Of a DNA stretch of 64,000 bases, positions 1 through 10,677 are shown piece by piece. Location: NCBI GenBank assembly GCA_963575745.1, contig CAUYUJ010018870.1, positions 97,828 to 161,827 on the forward strand, written 5' to 3'. The first letter of the stretch is position 1, and every line of letters starts with the position of its first letter. The stretch is from Prorocentrum cordatum (lineage: Eukaryota > Sar > Dinophyceae > Prorocentrales > Prorocentraceae). Position numbers and translations under genes: made by a program. Under the pieces are notes generated by a model. That model did not search any database, was not told the origin of the DNA, and saw only the letters and a program-made list of their open reading frames with translations.

Positions 1-7
1 AAGAAGG

Positions 8-90
8 CTCCAAGAGAGCTCCAAGAGGGCCTCAATGTTGCCCCAAGAGGACCCGCCGAGAGGCCCAATATGGCTCCAAGAGATGTCCCG
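8..90 (-). repeat. GGGGCCTCTTGG-type minisatellite fragment
   Basis: Four or more CCAAGAG cores spaced about 10-25 bp apart are the reverse complement of the GGGGCCTCTTGG motif that recurs near 2870, 3560, 4880-5160, 7240, 10450 and 41940-42550. The window edge cuts the array. Confidence 0.6.
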
Positions 91-100
91 GAACGTCTCA

Positions 101-2090
101 CAACAACAACTGAAGTCGCGTGGGCATCGTTTCTGGATGGGCTGGCTGGTGGGGACACTTTTTTGATCGCGACCGCAGGTGGGCACCCGCGCGGCGTCCG
201 AAAGTCGTAAGCGGAGCGCAAGCCCTGCTGTCGCAAGCGAGGCGCGGAAAAGGGCCACAGAGGTGGCGAAGCTAGCCAAAGCAGAGACAGGGGCGGACGA
301 AAGAAGAGGAGAACGAGGAAGAGAGAAAGAAAGACAAGACCGGACAACAAGAGGGCTAAGCCGCAGATCATGCGCAGACCAGGTAGTAGACGTCCGCACC
401 TTGCCGAACAGCCTGTACTTGTCGTAACTCTCAGCATGCCCGAACCAAACCACTCGGATGCGGTGTCGCGAGAGGCTGGTGGGGATACTTTTTTTGGTCG
501 GCGGCCGCTCGACAACGGTCTGGCGGCAACAGGCGATGTCCGGGACGGAGGCACAAAGCTAATTGCACACACAAAGCGTGCGGTGCACGTGCACTGAGCA
601 ACATGCTCCACATTCACAAGCAGTCGCACCTAGGCGCCGCCCAGTAAACCAAAGTGTACAAGCGGCCACGAGTGCGAGTGCCACGGAGTGAGTCGCCCTT
701 GCGGCGCCAGACTCCGAGCAGCTTCCCAGACTGACAACGATGCACGAGCCCGGGTGACAGGCTGCTGGCGGTGGAAAACAAGGGCCGTCGGCGCTGAAGG
801 CTGAACCACTCAGCGCGCAGCCACCAAACTCCACCGCAGAGTTGGGGGGGCCGGCGGCAACCGACGCACCGAGTCGGCACCAGCGGAGAAGGCCCGGGAG
901 GTGCAACGATGCGAAAAACGCGGGCTGTACCGGGCGGCAACATTCAGGCGAGGCACCCCGTCACAGTAACCCTCAATGTCGGTGGACACCATCGACACTC
1001 CGAGTACCACAGTGTCAACCTGCTGCGAAGAGGCCCACCAATGCCAGCCGCGTGTGTATGGGGCGATCCGTGGATGGGGATTCCTCCGAGCAGCCTGCCC
1101 GCCTGGCCACCCGCTCTGGCAACTGCAGCCGCCGCGGGCGAGCCCCGGGGGCACAGTGGAGGACATCCACCAGGCCACGCAGTCGGCGCCGCCCCACACC
1201 GTGGCCGGCCTGCGGCCCTCAGAGTGCGCCTTGACGTGGAGATGGGGGGTGCAGCTAACCGCCGCAAGAGATACGTAACTTGATAGCAGCTGCACGCCGA
1301 GAGCGTCTACACGTGTGGGGGGTGCAGCTAACCGCCGCACAAAGACACATAGAAAGATGGGGGGGTGGCAGGACTACGCCGATGCAGCCCGAGCTGGAGT
1401 GTGCCAGCGTCGGACGCGCCACATGGGGGGTACATGCGCAGCAGCCTTACGCAACATAGCTGGAGCTGCAAACTGCCAAGGTACTGGCTGAGCGGCGTGC
1501 AGGTTGGCAACTTTTTCAGGCGACTAACCCCTGCTACCGGCAGCGGGCGGCTGTCAAGTGGACAGCAAAGGAAGGCGCGCTGGGGGGGTGCATCTACGGC
1601 CGTCCCTTTGTCGCCGAGAAAGAGTGGCTGTCGCTGCGGGACAGCAAAGCAGGCGGTCCCGGGGCTGGTAAGGCCTGCGGGCTGATCCCCATCTGCTGAG
1701 GGGGGGAATGAGGGGTCCAGGCGAGGTCCACGTATCCAGTGTGGGCTGTCTAGCTATGCTGCGCCAGGGGGTGAGACGTGGGGAGACCCCCGCCCCAGCG
1801 GGAGTTGCCCCAGGGTATTATGGCCGAGGCCAGGCGCTGCAGGGTGAAACCAACCCCGGCGGGGTGAGGTGCGGGCGATGAGGGGGGGGGGTTCGCGGGC
1901 GACGGGCCGGGAGTGCCGGTGGGCACGCTGTCAGGCCAGCCCGAGCCTGCTACCCCTGGGCGTACTAGTCCTCCCTGTGCTGGTGGGGATACGCGACGCG
2001 TCGAGAATTGCAATGAGGAGTGAAGAGAAACGGGCTGGGCCACTTCGCGCGCTGCACCTCGGGACTTCGAAATTAGAGGATTTCTGAAAC
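101..2090. other. GC-rich sequence, no gene recognised
   Basis: Only short overlapping ORFs are open and none resembles a known family. Two small direct repeats are visible. GGCTGGTGGGGACACTTTTT near 141 recurs with one change near 475. TGGGGGGTGCAGCTAACCGC near 1243 recurs near 1315. No RNA gene or promoter motif was recognised. Confidence 0.5.
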
Positions 2091-2164
2091 GTTGCCGCCC
2101 AGGCCCATCGCAGCAGGGCCTTCGGCCCCTGGCCCGTTTTGTTCTCGTGTTCGTTTTTGTTGCT

Positions 2165-2445
2165 CTTCCCCCCCTCTACTTTCTCCCACTCCTCCTCGTC
2201 CTCCTCCTTTTCATCCTTCTCCCCCTCCTCCTGCCTCTCGCGGCGCTGGCGTCGACCAGGCCCGTCGCAGGAGGGCATTCGGGCCCGCGCCAGCAGCGGC
2301 GGCGTTAAAGGGGGGAGGACGACCGCGATCACGACTGCGTCGACGACGACGTCGACGATTTCCAGGGAGACGGCGACGACGACGACGACGATGACGACGA
2401 CGACGACGACCACGACGACGACGACGACGACGACGGCGGCTTAAC
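2165..2445. repeat. Pyrimidine tract followed by a (CGA)n array
   Basis: A CCT/TCC-rich tract at 2165-2240 is followed by CGA/GAC trinucleotides at about 2330-2442. The long frames here (poly-Thr, poly-Arg or poly-Val) follow from the trinucleotide period and are not genes. Confidence 0.8.
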
Positions 2446-2790
2446 AGGTTGCAGCAGTTACACTGATGGAGGGCGGTTCTTTTTCAAAATGGAGGTTTCG
2501 CTTTGGCGGCGCGGACATTCGTTTTCAAGTTTTAAACAGTTGCACAAATGGAGGGCGGGTCGTTTTCAAAATGGGTCTCTCGCCTTAGCGCCTCGGATAC
2601 TCGTCTTCGCAGTTTGCAGCAATTTCACACGGATGGAGGGCGGTCTGTTTTCGAAATGGGGCCGTCGTTTTGGCGCCGCGGGCATTCGTCTTAACAGTTT
2701 GCAGCAGTTACACGGATGGAGGGCGGGTGGTTTTCAAGATTGGCGTGCTATTGCGCCGTCGTTCATTTTTGTTCCAAACCAATTTGTTTG
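2446..2790 (+). repeat. 82-85 bp tandem repeat, four copies
   Basis: ATGGAGGGCGG recurs at 2466, 2548, 2633 and 2716, spacings 82, 85 and 83. Each monomer also carries a TTTTCAAAATGG-like block and a GTTTGCAGCAGTTACAC-like block. The degenerate copies keep one frame partly open (2489-3001), which I regard as spurious. Confidence 0.85.
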
Positions 2791-3530
2791 GCGTCCTCGT
2801 TCGTACAGGGAGCGCTGGCGTTCAAAGCGTTGCATGTGGCCTTTGGGTCCTCTTTTGATCAGGTCTGAAGCCTCTTGGGGACCCCCTGGGAAGATGTTTT
2901 GGGGCGTCCAGGGGGCCTCGTTGCGCCTCGTGGAGGCTTGTAAACGTGGACGTGGTCCGTGTTGTATTTCAATTGTTGGACTGGCTGCGTTCTGGTTCTA
3001 AGTTCGATGGAAAAGTACCGTGCTGTATCTGTGTTTCGGATTCGTGGGGCAATGGGTATCAGGCGGAGTGCTTTGTGCCAGCGTAGAGCTTCTGAAGGGC
3101 CTCTGTTTTGCATGCGAGGTTTGTCTGAAACATGTGGCAGTTGTTTGTGATTGGACAGACAGGTCATGGTGCAGTGAAGCTAATGTGCTTGTGATTGGGT
3201 GTGGCGTGAGTCTGGCGTGCTGTTGCAACATTCGGCGTGCGCCGTCGTGATCTTGTATTGCAGGCAGATTAGTTGTACGTCGTCGTTCGTACAGGGAGCC
3301 CTGGGGCGTCTTGGGGAGTCCATGCAAGCATGTTGTATCAAGGGCATAAAAAAACGCCCCTACCCTGGTTTACGAGGCGCTGTGCGCTGAAACTCCTGTG
3401 GGCTGACAGGGTAAACCCTGCGTGATGTGCCGCGTCCTGGCGGCTCTAGGCTTTGGGGGTTCCCAGGAGGTTTACAGACCACGCACTTGTAACCCAGTGT
3501 AGGGTCGTTTTTTCATCCCTCAATTGCAAG
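2791..3530. other. Unassigned sequence between repeats
   Basis: No coding signal stands out on either strand. Scattered GGGGCCTC/CTTGGGG pieces occur at 2870-2925 and 3290-3320. The sequence is less GC-rich than its flanks and may be decayed repeat. Confidence 0.4.
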
Positions 3531-3534
3531 CATT

Positions 3535-3645
3535 ATGGGCCCTTTTGTGATCTGCTTTGGGGCATCTTGGGGGCCTCCCTGGGGGCATCTTGGGCGATCT
3601 CCTGGAGGCCCTGTGGGGCCTCTTTTGGGGGGCTCCGGCGGTGGC
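3535..3645 (+). repeat. GGGGCCTCTTGG-type minisatellite
   Basis: An 11-15 bp unit of the form GGGGSCATCTTGG/GGGGCCTC repeats about seven times. It is the same motif family as at 4880-5160 and 41940-42550. Confidence 0.7.
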
Positions 3646-4085
3646 CCAGATCCGTCGTGCATCTTACTCGTGGGTATGTGTTTGTGTCCCCGACCGCTCG
3701 CCATCGCCGTTTCCCGGCGGGTGGTGCCCTGAGGTATCGACAGTTTCCGGGGGCGGAAAAGAGGGGGGGTGATGACTAGGGGGGGGTGGATGTCATGGCG
3801 TGGGCCACGATATCTCCCCAGATTTCATGGCGCCCCTTCTTATTTCGTTACGCCCCTGGCCCCCCCCGCTGGGCCGCGCACATGCCGCCGGTCATGATTT
3901 GCACCCCCCCCCCCCCCCCTCTTGGACACCCCCCTCTTGGCCGCTCCCGAAGTTTCTCCGGGGTCATTGTGTCCCGGGCTGGTTCTTCGCGGTCCCCGAG
4001 GGCCCCCCGAGGGCCCCCCGAGGGCCCCTCACGGGGATGTTTTCGGGTGCTCCTGGGGGGTCCGCGGGGGCCGGGCATCGAGAAC
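3646..4085. other. GC-rich stretch with an 11-bp CGAGGGCCCCC repeat
   Basis: Long G or C homopolymers (near 3770, 3905) are present. A perfect short array of CGAGGGCCCCC, about four units, lies near 3996-4030. No gene recognised. Confidence 0.5.
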
Positions 4086-4765
4086 ATCGTTGCGTCGCAC
4101 GTATGAGAGACCGCGCTGGCGGATGTCTGCCATGGATGCAGGGGAGAAGAGAGGAGGGGAGAGGGCGAGAACAGGGCCACTTGTGACGACGATGTGAAAG
4201 CAAGAGGTAGTCAACGCAATGCACGTCGTGAGGGCCACCACATCCGAAGAACGCTGGCGGCCGCCCATGACCCATGCGAGCCGACAGCGTCCCCGGGCTC
4301 ATTTTGTCGTCCTGGGTTGATTTTTGGCGGTCCCGGGGCCCCTGGAGCTCACGGGGGCATTCGGGTGCTCTGGGGGGGTCGGGGAGCCGGGTATTGAGGA
4401 AATAATTACATCGCATGTCTGCGAAACCGCATTGACGGATTTTTGCCATGGATGCATGGAAGGAGAGAGGAAGGGAGAGAGCGAGAAGAGGACCACGTTT
4501 GATGACGATGTGAAAGCACTGGGGAGTCGACTTCCAGGGGCCCCGTATTTGAAAAATGACCACATCGCATGTCTGGGAAGCCGCACAGACTGAACTCTGC
4601 CAGGGATGCACAAGGAAGGAGAAGAAAGGGGGAGGGCGAGAAGAGGACCACTTTTGAGGACGATGCGTGAGCAACGGGAAGTGGACGTAATACACGTCGC
4701 GATGGCCACCACAGCTGAACAACGCTGTCAGCCGCCGACGAAACGCCGCAGACCTGCGTGTCACA
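4085..4765 (+). repeat. Three diverged copies of a 150-320 bp repeat
   Basis: A block starting CATCGCATGTCTG, followed by GCCATGGATGCA, a purine-rich run with GGGAGAGGGCGAGAAG, and GACGATGTGAAAGCA occurs from about 4090, 4411 and 4563. Copies one and three continue into a shared GGCCACCACA...GAACAACGCTG block; copy two is shortened there. Confidence 0.75.
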
Positions 4766-4782
4766 ACTGCAGTGATATATGC

Positions 4783-5232
4783 CGTGGCCTGCGGCCTATT
4801 CCGCCACCGTGCCTGGGATGTGTGTGAAAGCGTCTTACGTATTCATTGGGATCTCGCGATGCGCCTCTTAAGGCCTGCGTAAGGGCCTTGGGGTCTTTTG
4901 GGGGCCTCTTGGGGGCCTCCTGGGGCCACCTCGGGGCCACATGGGGGGCCGCTGGGGGCCTCTTGTTTCCTGCTTGCCGCCTCCTGGGGCCCTATCGGGG
5001 CGGAAAAAGCTAGATGTTTGAATTGTTGGTCGCCCTTTTGAGCTCTGTTTGGGGCCTTCACGGAGCCGTCTGGGGCTCTGTTGAGCGCCTCTTGGGCCGT
5101 CTCGGGGCCGTTTTGGGGGCCTCTGGGGCCGTCTTGGGGCGCTTTGGGGGGCTTCATGGGCGTCGCGGGGCGTCGGGGGGCTGAAAAGGCGGGAAGGCAA
5201 CAAAACGTCGAAAACCATCATGGAAAATCAGC
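4783..5232 (+). repeat. Dispersed GGGGCCTC element, copy 1
   Basis: The left flank (CCGCCACCGTGCCTGGG) and right flank (CGAAAA..., then AAAACCAT...GGAAATCA) match the flanks of the array at 41886-42357. This shows a dispersed element of about 0.45 kb, not just an expanded motif. The interior is GGGGCCTCTTGG minisatellite interrupted by a GGGGCGGAA block. Confidence 0.7.
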
Positions 5233-6015
5233 GATGCTCGCTTCTCGGTACCCTGCGGGGAGGCTTCTTGGGGGCCTCCTCGGCTTGTCGATGGCGTTGT
5301 GGGAAGGTGGTTTACTTTTTGTGCAGCGGTAAATTCGGTCTGAGGTCGTCGCGACGCTTTTATGGATGCCTCTGAAGCCGCCGCGAGGTTGTCATGGGTG
5401 CCTTTTGGAGGCTGTTTGGCGCTTTCTGGGAGGCGGTGGGGCTACTTGTACTGGGGGGTGCCGGCGACCTGTGGGCTTTTCCCTTGTAGCTTCATAGATA
5501 GAAGGAATATACATATCCCCCAAAAACGTCCAACAGTCAAGCAGTGGCGAAGCGTCCTGGCTCGCCGATTGTCCTACCAAAGATTGTTCCAAGAACCTTC
5601 TGTGGTTTGCACGATATGCTCTTAGAACATGTATGGTTGATATTGTTTTGTTTTGTTTTCTACCACATCGTGTTAATGTTCTAAGAACATGCTTTCTGTT
5701 ATTCGCACATGTTTGGGTTCTAAGAACACGTCGTGGTAGGACTCTAGGAATGCCGGGACGGTCGGCCCCTGTTCAAAAAAAATGCCCGTCGGAGGGCCCG
5801 CCCGGCCTGGCCCTGTCGTTGCACCGCACCTCGGGTGTCCAGTGCTTGGTGCCCACGCCGAACTGGTGGGCCACAGGGCCCGCGCGCGGCGGCGAGGCAC
5901 GCCCCAGCGGGGCCCGAGGGCCGAAGGGCGGGCAGCATGGCGCACGGGGGTGCGGAGGGGGCCCGCGGAGCCCCCCCCCCCACCACGCAGGAGGAGGGAC
6001 GAGGGACGAGAGGGG
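5233..6015. other. Unassigned region with a palindromic GTTCTAAGAAC repeat
   Basis: The only structure is an imperfect inverted repeat at about 5662-5738. Arms ACCACATCGTGTT and AACACGTCGTGGT flank two copies of the palindrome GTTCTAAGAAC, with a third half-copy near 5620. GC-rich sequence follows with no gene recognised. Confidence 0.5.
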
Positions 6016-6017
6016 GA

Positions 6018-6156
6018 GGGGGCACGAGGAGGAGGAGGAGGAGGAGGAGGAGGAGGAGGAGGAGGAGGAGGAGGAGGAGGAGGAGGAGGAGGAGGAGGAG
6101 GAGGAGGGATGAGGAGGAGGAGGAGGAGGAGGAGGAGGAGGAGGAGGAGGAGGAGA
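6018..6156 (+). repeat. (GAG)n microsatellite
   Basis: About 138 bp of nearly pure GAG/GGA, broken once by GATG near 6108. It generates poly-Glu, poly-Arg, poly-Gly and reverse-strand poly-Leu/Ser/Pro frames that are not genes. Confidence 0.95.
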
Positions 6157-6372
6157 AGGGTGACGAAGGACGATAACGAATGACAACGAGACGCGGAGGT
6201 GGATGTGATCCTGCGCCCCCTTTTTTCCTCTTCTCTTTCATCCGCCCCTTCTCCGTTTTCCTCCCCCTTTCTCCTCTCCTGCCCCCGGCCGACCGCGGGC
6301 TTGGCGGGGGGCCGCCCGCAACGACAAGCTCGACCGTTATGTGCACAGCTTCGGAGTATGATGTTACGTGCG

Positions 6373-6498
6373 GTGTCCGCCGTCGCGGGAATGCTGTCGA
6401 GGTTGTCAAGCTGCTGTCTGAGATGAAGGCGCAAGTGGATGCCGACGCCGAAGCAGACTTGAAGGACCGGGAACCTCTCTCAAGTTGCTTTGCTTGTT
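6373..6498 (+). pseudogene. Possible ankyrin-repeat exon remnant
   Basis: The frame ending at the stop at 6498-6500 reads GNAVEVVKLLSEMKAQVDAD followed by an acidic linker and REPL. This fits the ankyrin consensus G-(x)-EVVKLL-(x)-A-x-VDA...PL over one repeat. No neighbouring repeat, clear splice sites or start codon can be tied to it, so it is either one exon of an unseen gene or a decayed fragment. One short match could arise by chance. Confidence 0.3.
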
Positions 6499-7074
6499 GA
6501 CATGCAGCGCTCATCTGCCCAAACAGGCCGGGCCCCACGGACACGGTCTGGAACCGAGGCCACGCATCTAAGGGCTTGCGACCACCCTGTTCCAAAGACG
6601 ACCAGATTGGTATACAATTCGCATTCTGTGGCATTTTGACCGTGGGGACTGAAACAGCATCGGAATATCATTGCGTGTTGTGGCCTCGGTGCCAGACCGT
6701 GATGCGTATGTGAGCGCCTCCAGCAGGATTGTTTTCTCGCGCTGGGAAGTCAAATTGCCAGGGGCAGCGATTGGGGGGAATAGGCATAAGGGGGGGGTGC
6801 ATCGACACCCACTGGCCCATTGATGGCCGATGGGTGCCCGATAGCCCCAACCTGCCCAGGAACGTTCGGATTCACCACTGGGGGCCTTTCGCCGATGTAT
6901 CGGCGATGTATCGCCGATACCCGGTCGATGCGTCGCCCCCCTTTGCCACCCCCCCCATCGTCGCTCCTCATTCCCTCGACTGGACTAGCCTCCGTGCCCT
7001 GGGTTGTCACGGTGTTTCGCCTGCCCCGACTCGCCCCGACCAGGCTTGGCCTTTTCTCGTCGCTGACTCACTTC
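6499..7074. other. Unassigned region with a perfect 9-bp-arm palindrome
   Basis: No gene recognised. At 6899-6918 there is a perfect inverted repeat, ATCGGCGAT-GT-ATCGCCGAT, preceded by a further half-copy. Confidence 0.5.
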
Positions 7075-7191
7075 AGGATTCCCAGGACAATCTGGGAAAC
7101 TATGGGAAGTGGGGGGAAGACGCAAACCCAGAGTTTGGAAAGCATGGAGAATCGTGGGATTTGTATGTATTTGTTTCTGTGTCCTTGGAGC
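7075..7191 (+). mobile_element. Foldback family A, copy 1 (left-truncated)
   Basis: The core GGGAA-TATGGGAAGTGGGGG, then ATGG-GAATC and TGTATTTGTTTCTGTGTCC, is shared with 25051-25198 and 41153-41292. The GATTCCC at the left and GAATC at the right are inverted, so the unit can fold back. This copy lacks the left ACACAGACA block. Confidence 0.65.
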
Positions 7192-7239
7192 CCTTCATCA
7201 CTAGCCTCAACGAGCCGCTTGCCCTACGGCTGGCTTGAG

Positions 7240-7300
7240 CCATCTCGGAGGCCATCTTGGAGCCTCGGGGGGGCATCTTGGAGCCATCTGGGGCCCGAAT
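7240..7300 (+). repeat. GGGGCCTC-type minisatellite fragment
   Basis: Four units of CATCTTGGAGCC(AT)C lie directly downstream of the family A element. Confidence 0.6.
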
Positions 7301-7330
7301 GGGCCGTCTGACGGATTGCGCCACCCCCTC

Positions 7331-7499
7331 GAAGAAGAAAAGACGCCATAAGCATGAACGTTTCGCCTGGACCCCCCCAGCGGCGCCTCCGGCACCGCCC
7401 CTGGCGCTCTCCGCGCGCCAGGGAGAGGGTCCAGCGCAGGTCCAAGAAACCCGCGCGGAGCGCCAAAAGTTTCTGTTCATGGCATTTGTTCTTCTTCTG
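7331..7499 (+). mobile_element. Foldback family B, copy 1
   Basis: Outer blocks GAAGAAGAAAAGACGCCAT...CATGAAC and GTTCATGGCATTTGTTCTTC are inverted with respect to each other. The GC-rich core contains GGCGGCGCC/GGCGC-type inverted blocks and CCGCGCGGAGCGCC. The architecture matches 9876-10070. The left inner arm is shortened. Confidence 0.7.
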
Positions 7500-7996
7500 C
7501 CCCGGCCCCCAGGGAGGGGGGGGGGAAGCAAACCCGTTCCCGAACAACGGAAGAAGGGGTTTCGGAAGAGGGGACAGTGAACCTGTTATACCTTCTACCA
7601 CCTGCGCCCAGAGGGCTGGTGGGATGTTCTGTGGGAGCGTACCCGGCTCCTTGTACGCCAAGCGCGCGCCCCGCCCCCAAGCGCAAGGCGCAAGCATTGT
7701 CTGAGGAAGAGGAAGGCTCCAAGATGACCCAGTGCAGCAGCAGCAGCAGCACCAGTAACCCGCATGATGAGGAGCAGAGGAGCAGGATGACAGTTGCAGG
7801 CGCGTGCACATACAAGGGCGCGAGCACGCGAACGAACACGAGAAGGAGGAGGAGGATCAAGAGAAGGAGTTTGACCGCGTTGGACCTTTCTCTGGGAAGT
7901 GCGGGGGAAGCTTCGTGCGTTGTGCTTGACAGCGCACTTGTTGGACCCCTCCTGCAGCGCGCACGAGCTTGAGCGCGTTGGACCCTCCTCCGGGAA
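7500..7996. other. Unassigned; short CAG tract
   Basis: No gene recognised. A small CAG repeat occurs near 7733-7755. Confidence 0.4.
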
Positions 7997-8195
7997 TCGG
8001 CGGCGAGCGAGGGAGGGGAGTGAGAAGGATAATGCCTTCTGATAAGGCGGTGGGGCTTCTCAGAAGCCCTCTGGCCTTTGAGAAGTTTTCTGTGTCTTCG
8101 GGGAAGGCTTTGAGAACTTCTCAGAAGGCTGGGGGACATCCGAGCCTTCTGAGACGGCCCGCCCCTTCCCATTTCCCCCCCAGGCTCGCCGCCGA
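7997..8195 (+). mobile_element. Foldback family C, copy 1 (199 bp)
   Basis: It begins TCGGCGGCGAGCGAGGG and ends in the inverse, GGCTCGCCGCCGA. The interior is packed with CTTCTCAGAAG-type palindromes. The second copy, 27359-27558, has nearly the same length and more perfect arms. There is no coding capacity, so it would be non-autonomous. Confidence 0.75.
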
Positions 8196-8854
8196 GGGAG
8201 TTGGGAGGGGGGAAGGGGGGAAGTGGTGACCTCAGCGGCGGACGCATGTCCCACCTCCAAACGCGCAGTCCGTTGCAGCACGGCTCGTGAGATTCCAGTT
8301 AGGTGCCGTGAGGTCGTTCAGCGTAGATTTGCAATCACACCCCTGGAACAGAGCTCGACATCTCCACCAGGGCCTCCTGAACATGCCTATTGTCTTGAGT
8401 GGAGGAGGCAGGAGGCCTGCGAGAACGCAGCAGCTAGAGCCACAGCTGTGAGGGAGGGAGAGGATGAGGGGGCATGAGCACGCGGCTCTGGTGAAGCCAG
8501 CACGTGCGGTAGCCCATGCCACAAGACTTCAGGCCTACGAGAAGTACATGTGCTGGTGCACGACAACGGAGAAGGAGAAGGCCAGGGCCATAGCAGCCAG
8601 CGCGCCGTGCAGAGACACTGAGTGCGCTTAGCTCAGCTCGCTCGGCCTCCCAGAGCAGAAGTCGTGCATCTCACGATGCGTCCCCGCCGACGGATGTGGA
8701 CACGGCGTTGCTTCTGGCCGCCCGACTGCGCTAGCGCTTCCGGCTGGTGGATTCCGCCACCCACCTGTGAGCGTTCTGCCTTCTTTTGCGTTGCATCTCA
8801 GGGGGACCTTGCCTGTCCCCCGAAATGGTGTCCTTTTTTCCGCCCGACGCGGGC
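8196..8854. other. Unassigned sequence
   Basis: No coding, RNA or repeat structure I can support. Confidence 0.4.
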
Positions 8855-8975
8855 TCGATGTGGACTCGACGCGGATTCGGCATGGATTCGACGCGGATTC
8901 CAGACGGGTTCGACACGGATCCGACGAGTCCGACATGGATTCGACACGGATTCGACGCGGATAGGGCCGCGACGG
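8855..8975 (+). repeat. 11-12 bp minisatellite (GGATTCGACRC)
   Basis: About ten degenerate units of GGATTCGACGC/GGATTCGACAC, including GGACTCGACGC and GGATTCGGCAT variants. The reverse-strand peptide frames across it (RVES/RIRVES-like) are by-products. Confidence 0.85.
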
Positions 8976-9875
8976 GGCAGACAAGGTCTCCCGAGGATGC
9001 AACATAACCCTCTCCAGCCGTCGCGTCTTGTCGATCGGCATGGGCGAGAGAAGGGGCGGTCAGGGAGGCAGTGCTCGCCTGCCGACTGTCTGCAGTCGGG
9101 CACCCGGGAGCTCACCAGGACTGGGGTTCAGTCGGGCGTATCCCTCCACGGGGAAGATTTTAAGAATGGTACAAAGATAGTCTGGTGACGATGTTTCGTA
9201 TGATTTTTTTCTGGGGGGGATATTTTGGAGTATTGCGTAAACTATTCTCTATTTTCTTTCACTTTCCGCCTGTAGGGGGACATGCCCGACCTACAAGACT
9301 CGTCAAACATACATTGACGGTTTTTGTTTTCGGTGCTTGCGTGGTGGGCGCTACTTCAATGCTGGCACGAGGTGTTCGGCCCAGACGCAGGGGTGTCCGA
9401 AGTCCGGCAGTACCCTCACAGCATTGAAGAATGCGTTTTCTGACAAGTGCCCGAACTATCGAGCGCTTCGATTTTGAACAGCGATTCAATTTATTTATGA
9501 CGAGGCTTGTAGGACTGGGGCCAATGCACACTGCCTCGAGTGCAGCGCGGGGTCGGGGCGCGCGGGGCGCTCGGCGCGGCCGTCGGCCCGCGGGCGGCTC
9601 CGTGGTGCGTGGCCGTGTCAGCGGGAGGCTGGCGGCAGCCTTGCCCGGGCCTGCCGACGGACATGCAACAGGCCTCGGAAGAAAAATTGGCGAACACTCG
9701 TGCCACATTCACCTGTCAATGCCCCCCCATCATGAACAATGTTGGCGGTGGTTGGGACGAGTTGCATTTCGACCACCTCTGCATTTGGAGGAGAGGGGGA
9801 GTGTCCACTGATTGTTTCCCTCTCTATCGAAGGGACGAACGAGCAACGCTGGGGAGAAAAAGGTGCGGATACCCC
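8976..9875. other. Unassigned sequence
   Basis: A mildly AT-richer patch at 9180-9320 and a GC-rich patch at 9535-9660. No gene recognised on either strand. Confidence 0.4.
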
Positions 9876-10070
9876 GAAGACAAAAAAACGGCATACACAT
9901 AAATTGTTGGCGGTCCGCGCGGTGTTCTTGAATCCGGGCTGGGCCCCCCCCTGGCGGCGCCTCCTGCGCTGCCCTTGGCGCGCTCCGCGCGCGAGGGGGG
10001 GAGTCCAGCTCGGATCCGAGAACTCCGCGCGGACCGCCAACAGTTTATGTTCATGCCGTTTTCTGTTTCT
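9876..10070 (+). mobile_element. Foldback family B, copy 2 (most complete)
   Basis: The two ends are long imperfect inverted repeats. The left arm contains AAAACGGCAT, ACATAAATTGTTGGCGGTC and CGCGCGG. The right arm is its inverse, with GGACCGCCAACAGTTTATGT and ATGCCGTTTT. Arms are about 60-70 bp around a 60-bp GC-rich centre. No ORF of its own; a MITE-like non-autonomous element. Other copies: 7331, 40366, 54911. Confidence 0.85.
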
Positions 10071-10559
10071 CTGATACCGCTGCACTTGCCTCGTGTTCGC
10101 CTTTTCGGGACCTCCTGGGACGTCCTCGTCGCCGCCGGGTTCGCCTCGAAGTCCTGGTCAAGAGCGCGTCCCGAGAGAGGTCCAGGGAAGAGCAGCATCA
10201 GTGCTCTCGGGTCTCGCGCCTCGGCCTTGGACCCGAGCGCCGCCCACTCGAAGCCGCTGTCCTGGATCTGGCTCTCTGCTTCGACTCTGAGGCATCTGGT
10301 TGATGACGTGGGCGTTCTGCCATGATCGATGGGAGTGTTCAGCGCTTGTCGCGTATAGGTCCTCCCACATCAGGCGTGCGTGTGTTTGGTATCCAGTGGT
10401 CTTCGGCCCAAGAGGCCTCTTTGATGCGTGTCGGGTTCTCCTGAATGTCTTGTGGGTCTCTTGGGGGCCTCGAGGATGCCAGGTTGACACAGGATGCCTG
10501 GTGGGGGCAGTTCGCGCTCACCCTCCGGTGTCGAAAAAACACATGTTAGCCAGCGCGGA
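10071..10559. other. Unassigned; possible minus-strand exon
   Basis: On the minus strand, about 10290 to 10095 is open and reads as an ordinary-looking peptide (SQIQDSGFEWAALGSKAEAR) directly beside foldback element B copy 2. No homology is recognised and splice sites are not convincing. A GGGGCCTC-type fragment lies at 10440-10480. Confidence 0.25.
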
Positions 10560-10677
10560 CCCCACACAGTGCGTTTCTAGCAGTCTATGTGACACGATCC
10601 ATGTTGTCCAATCTATGTGGCGCAGTCTATGTGGTGCAATCAAACACTTGCTCAACTTGAAGCTGTCCTCTCCACTG

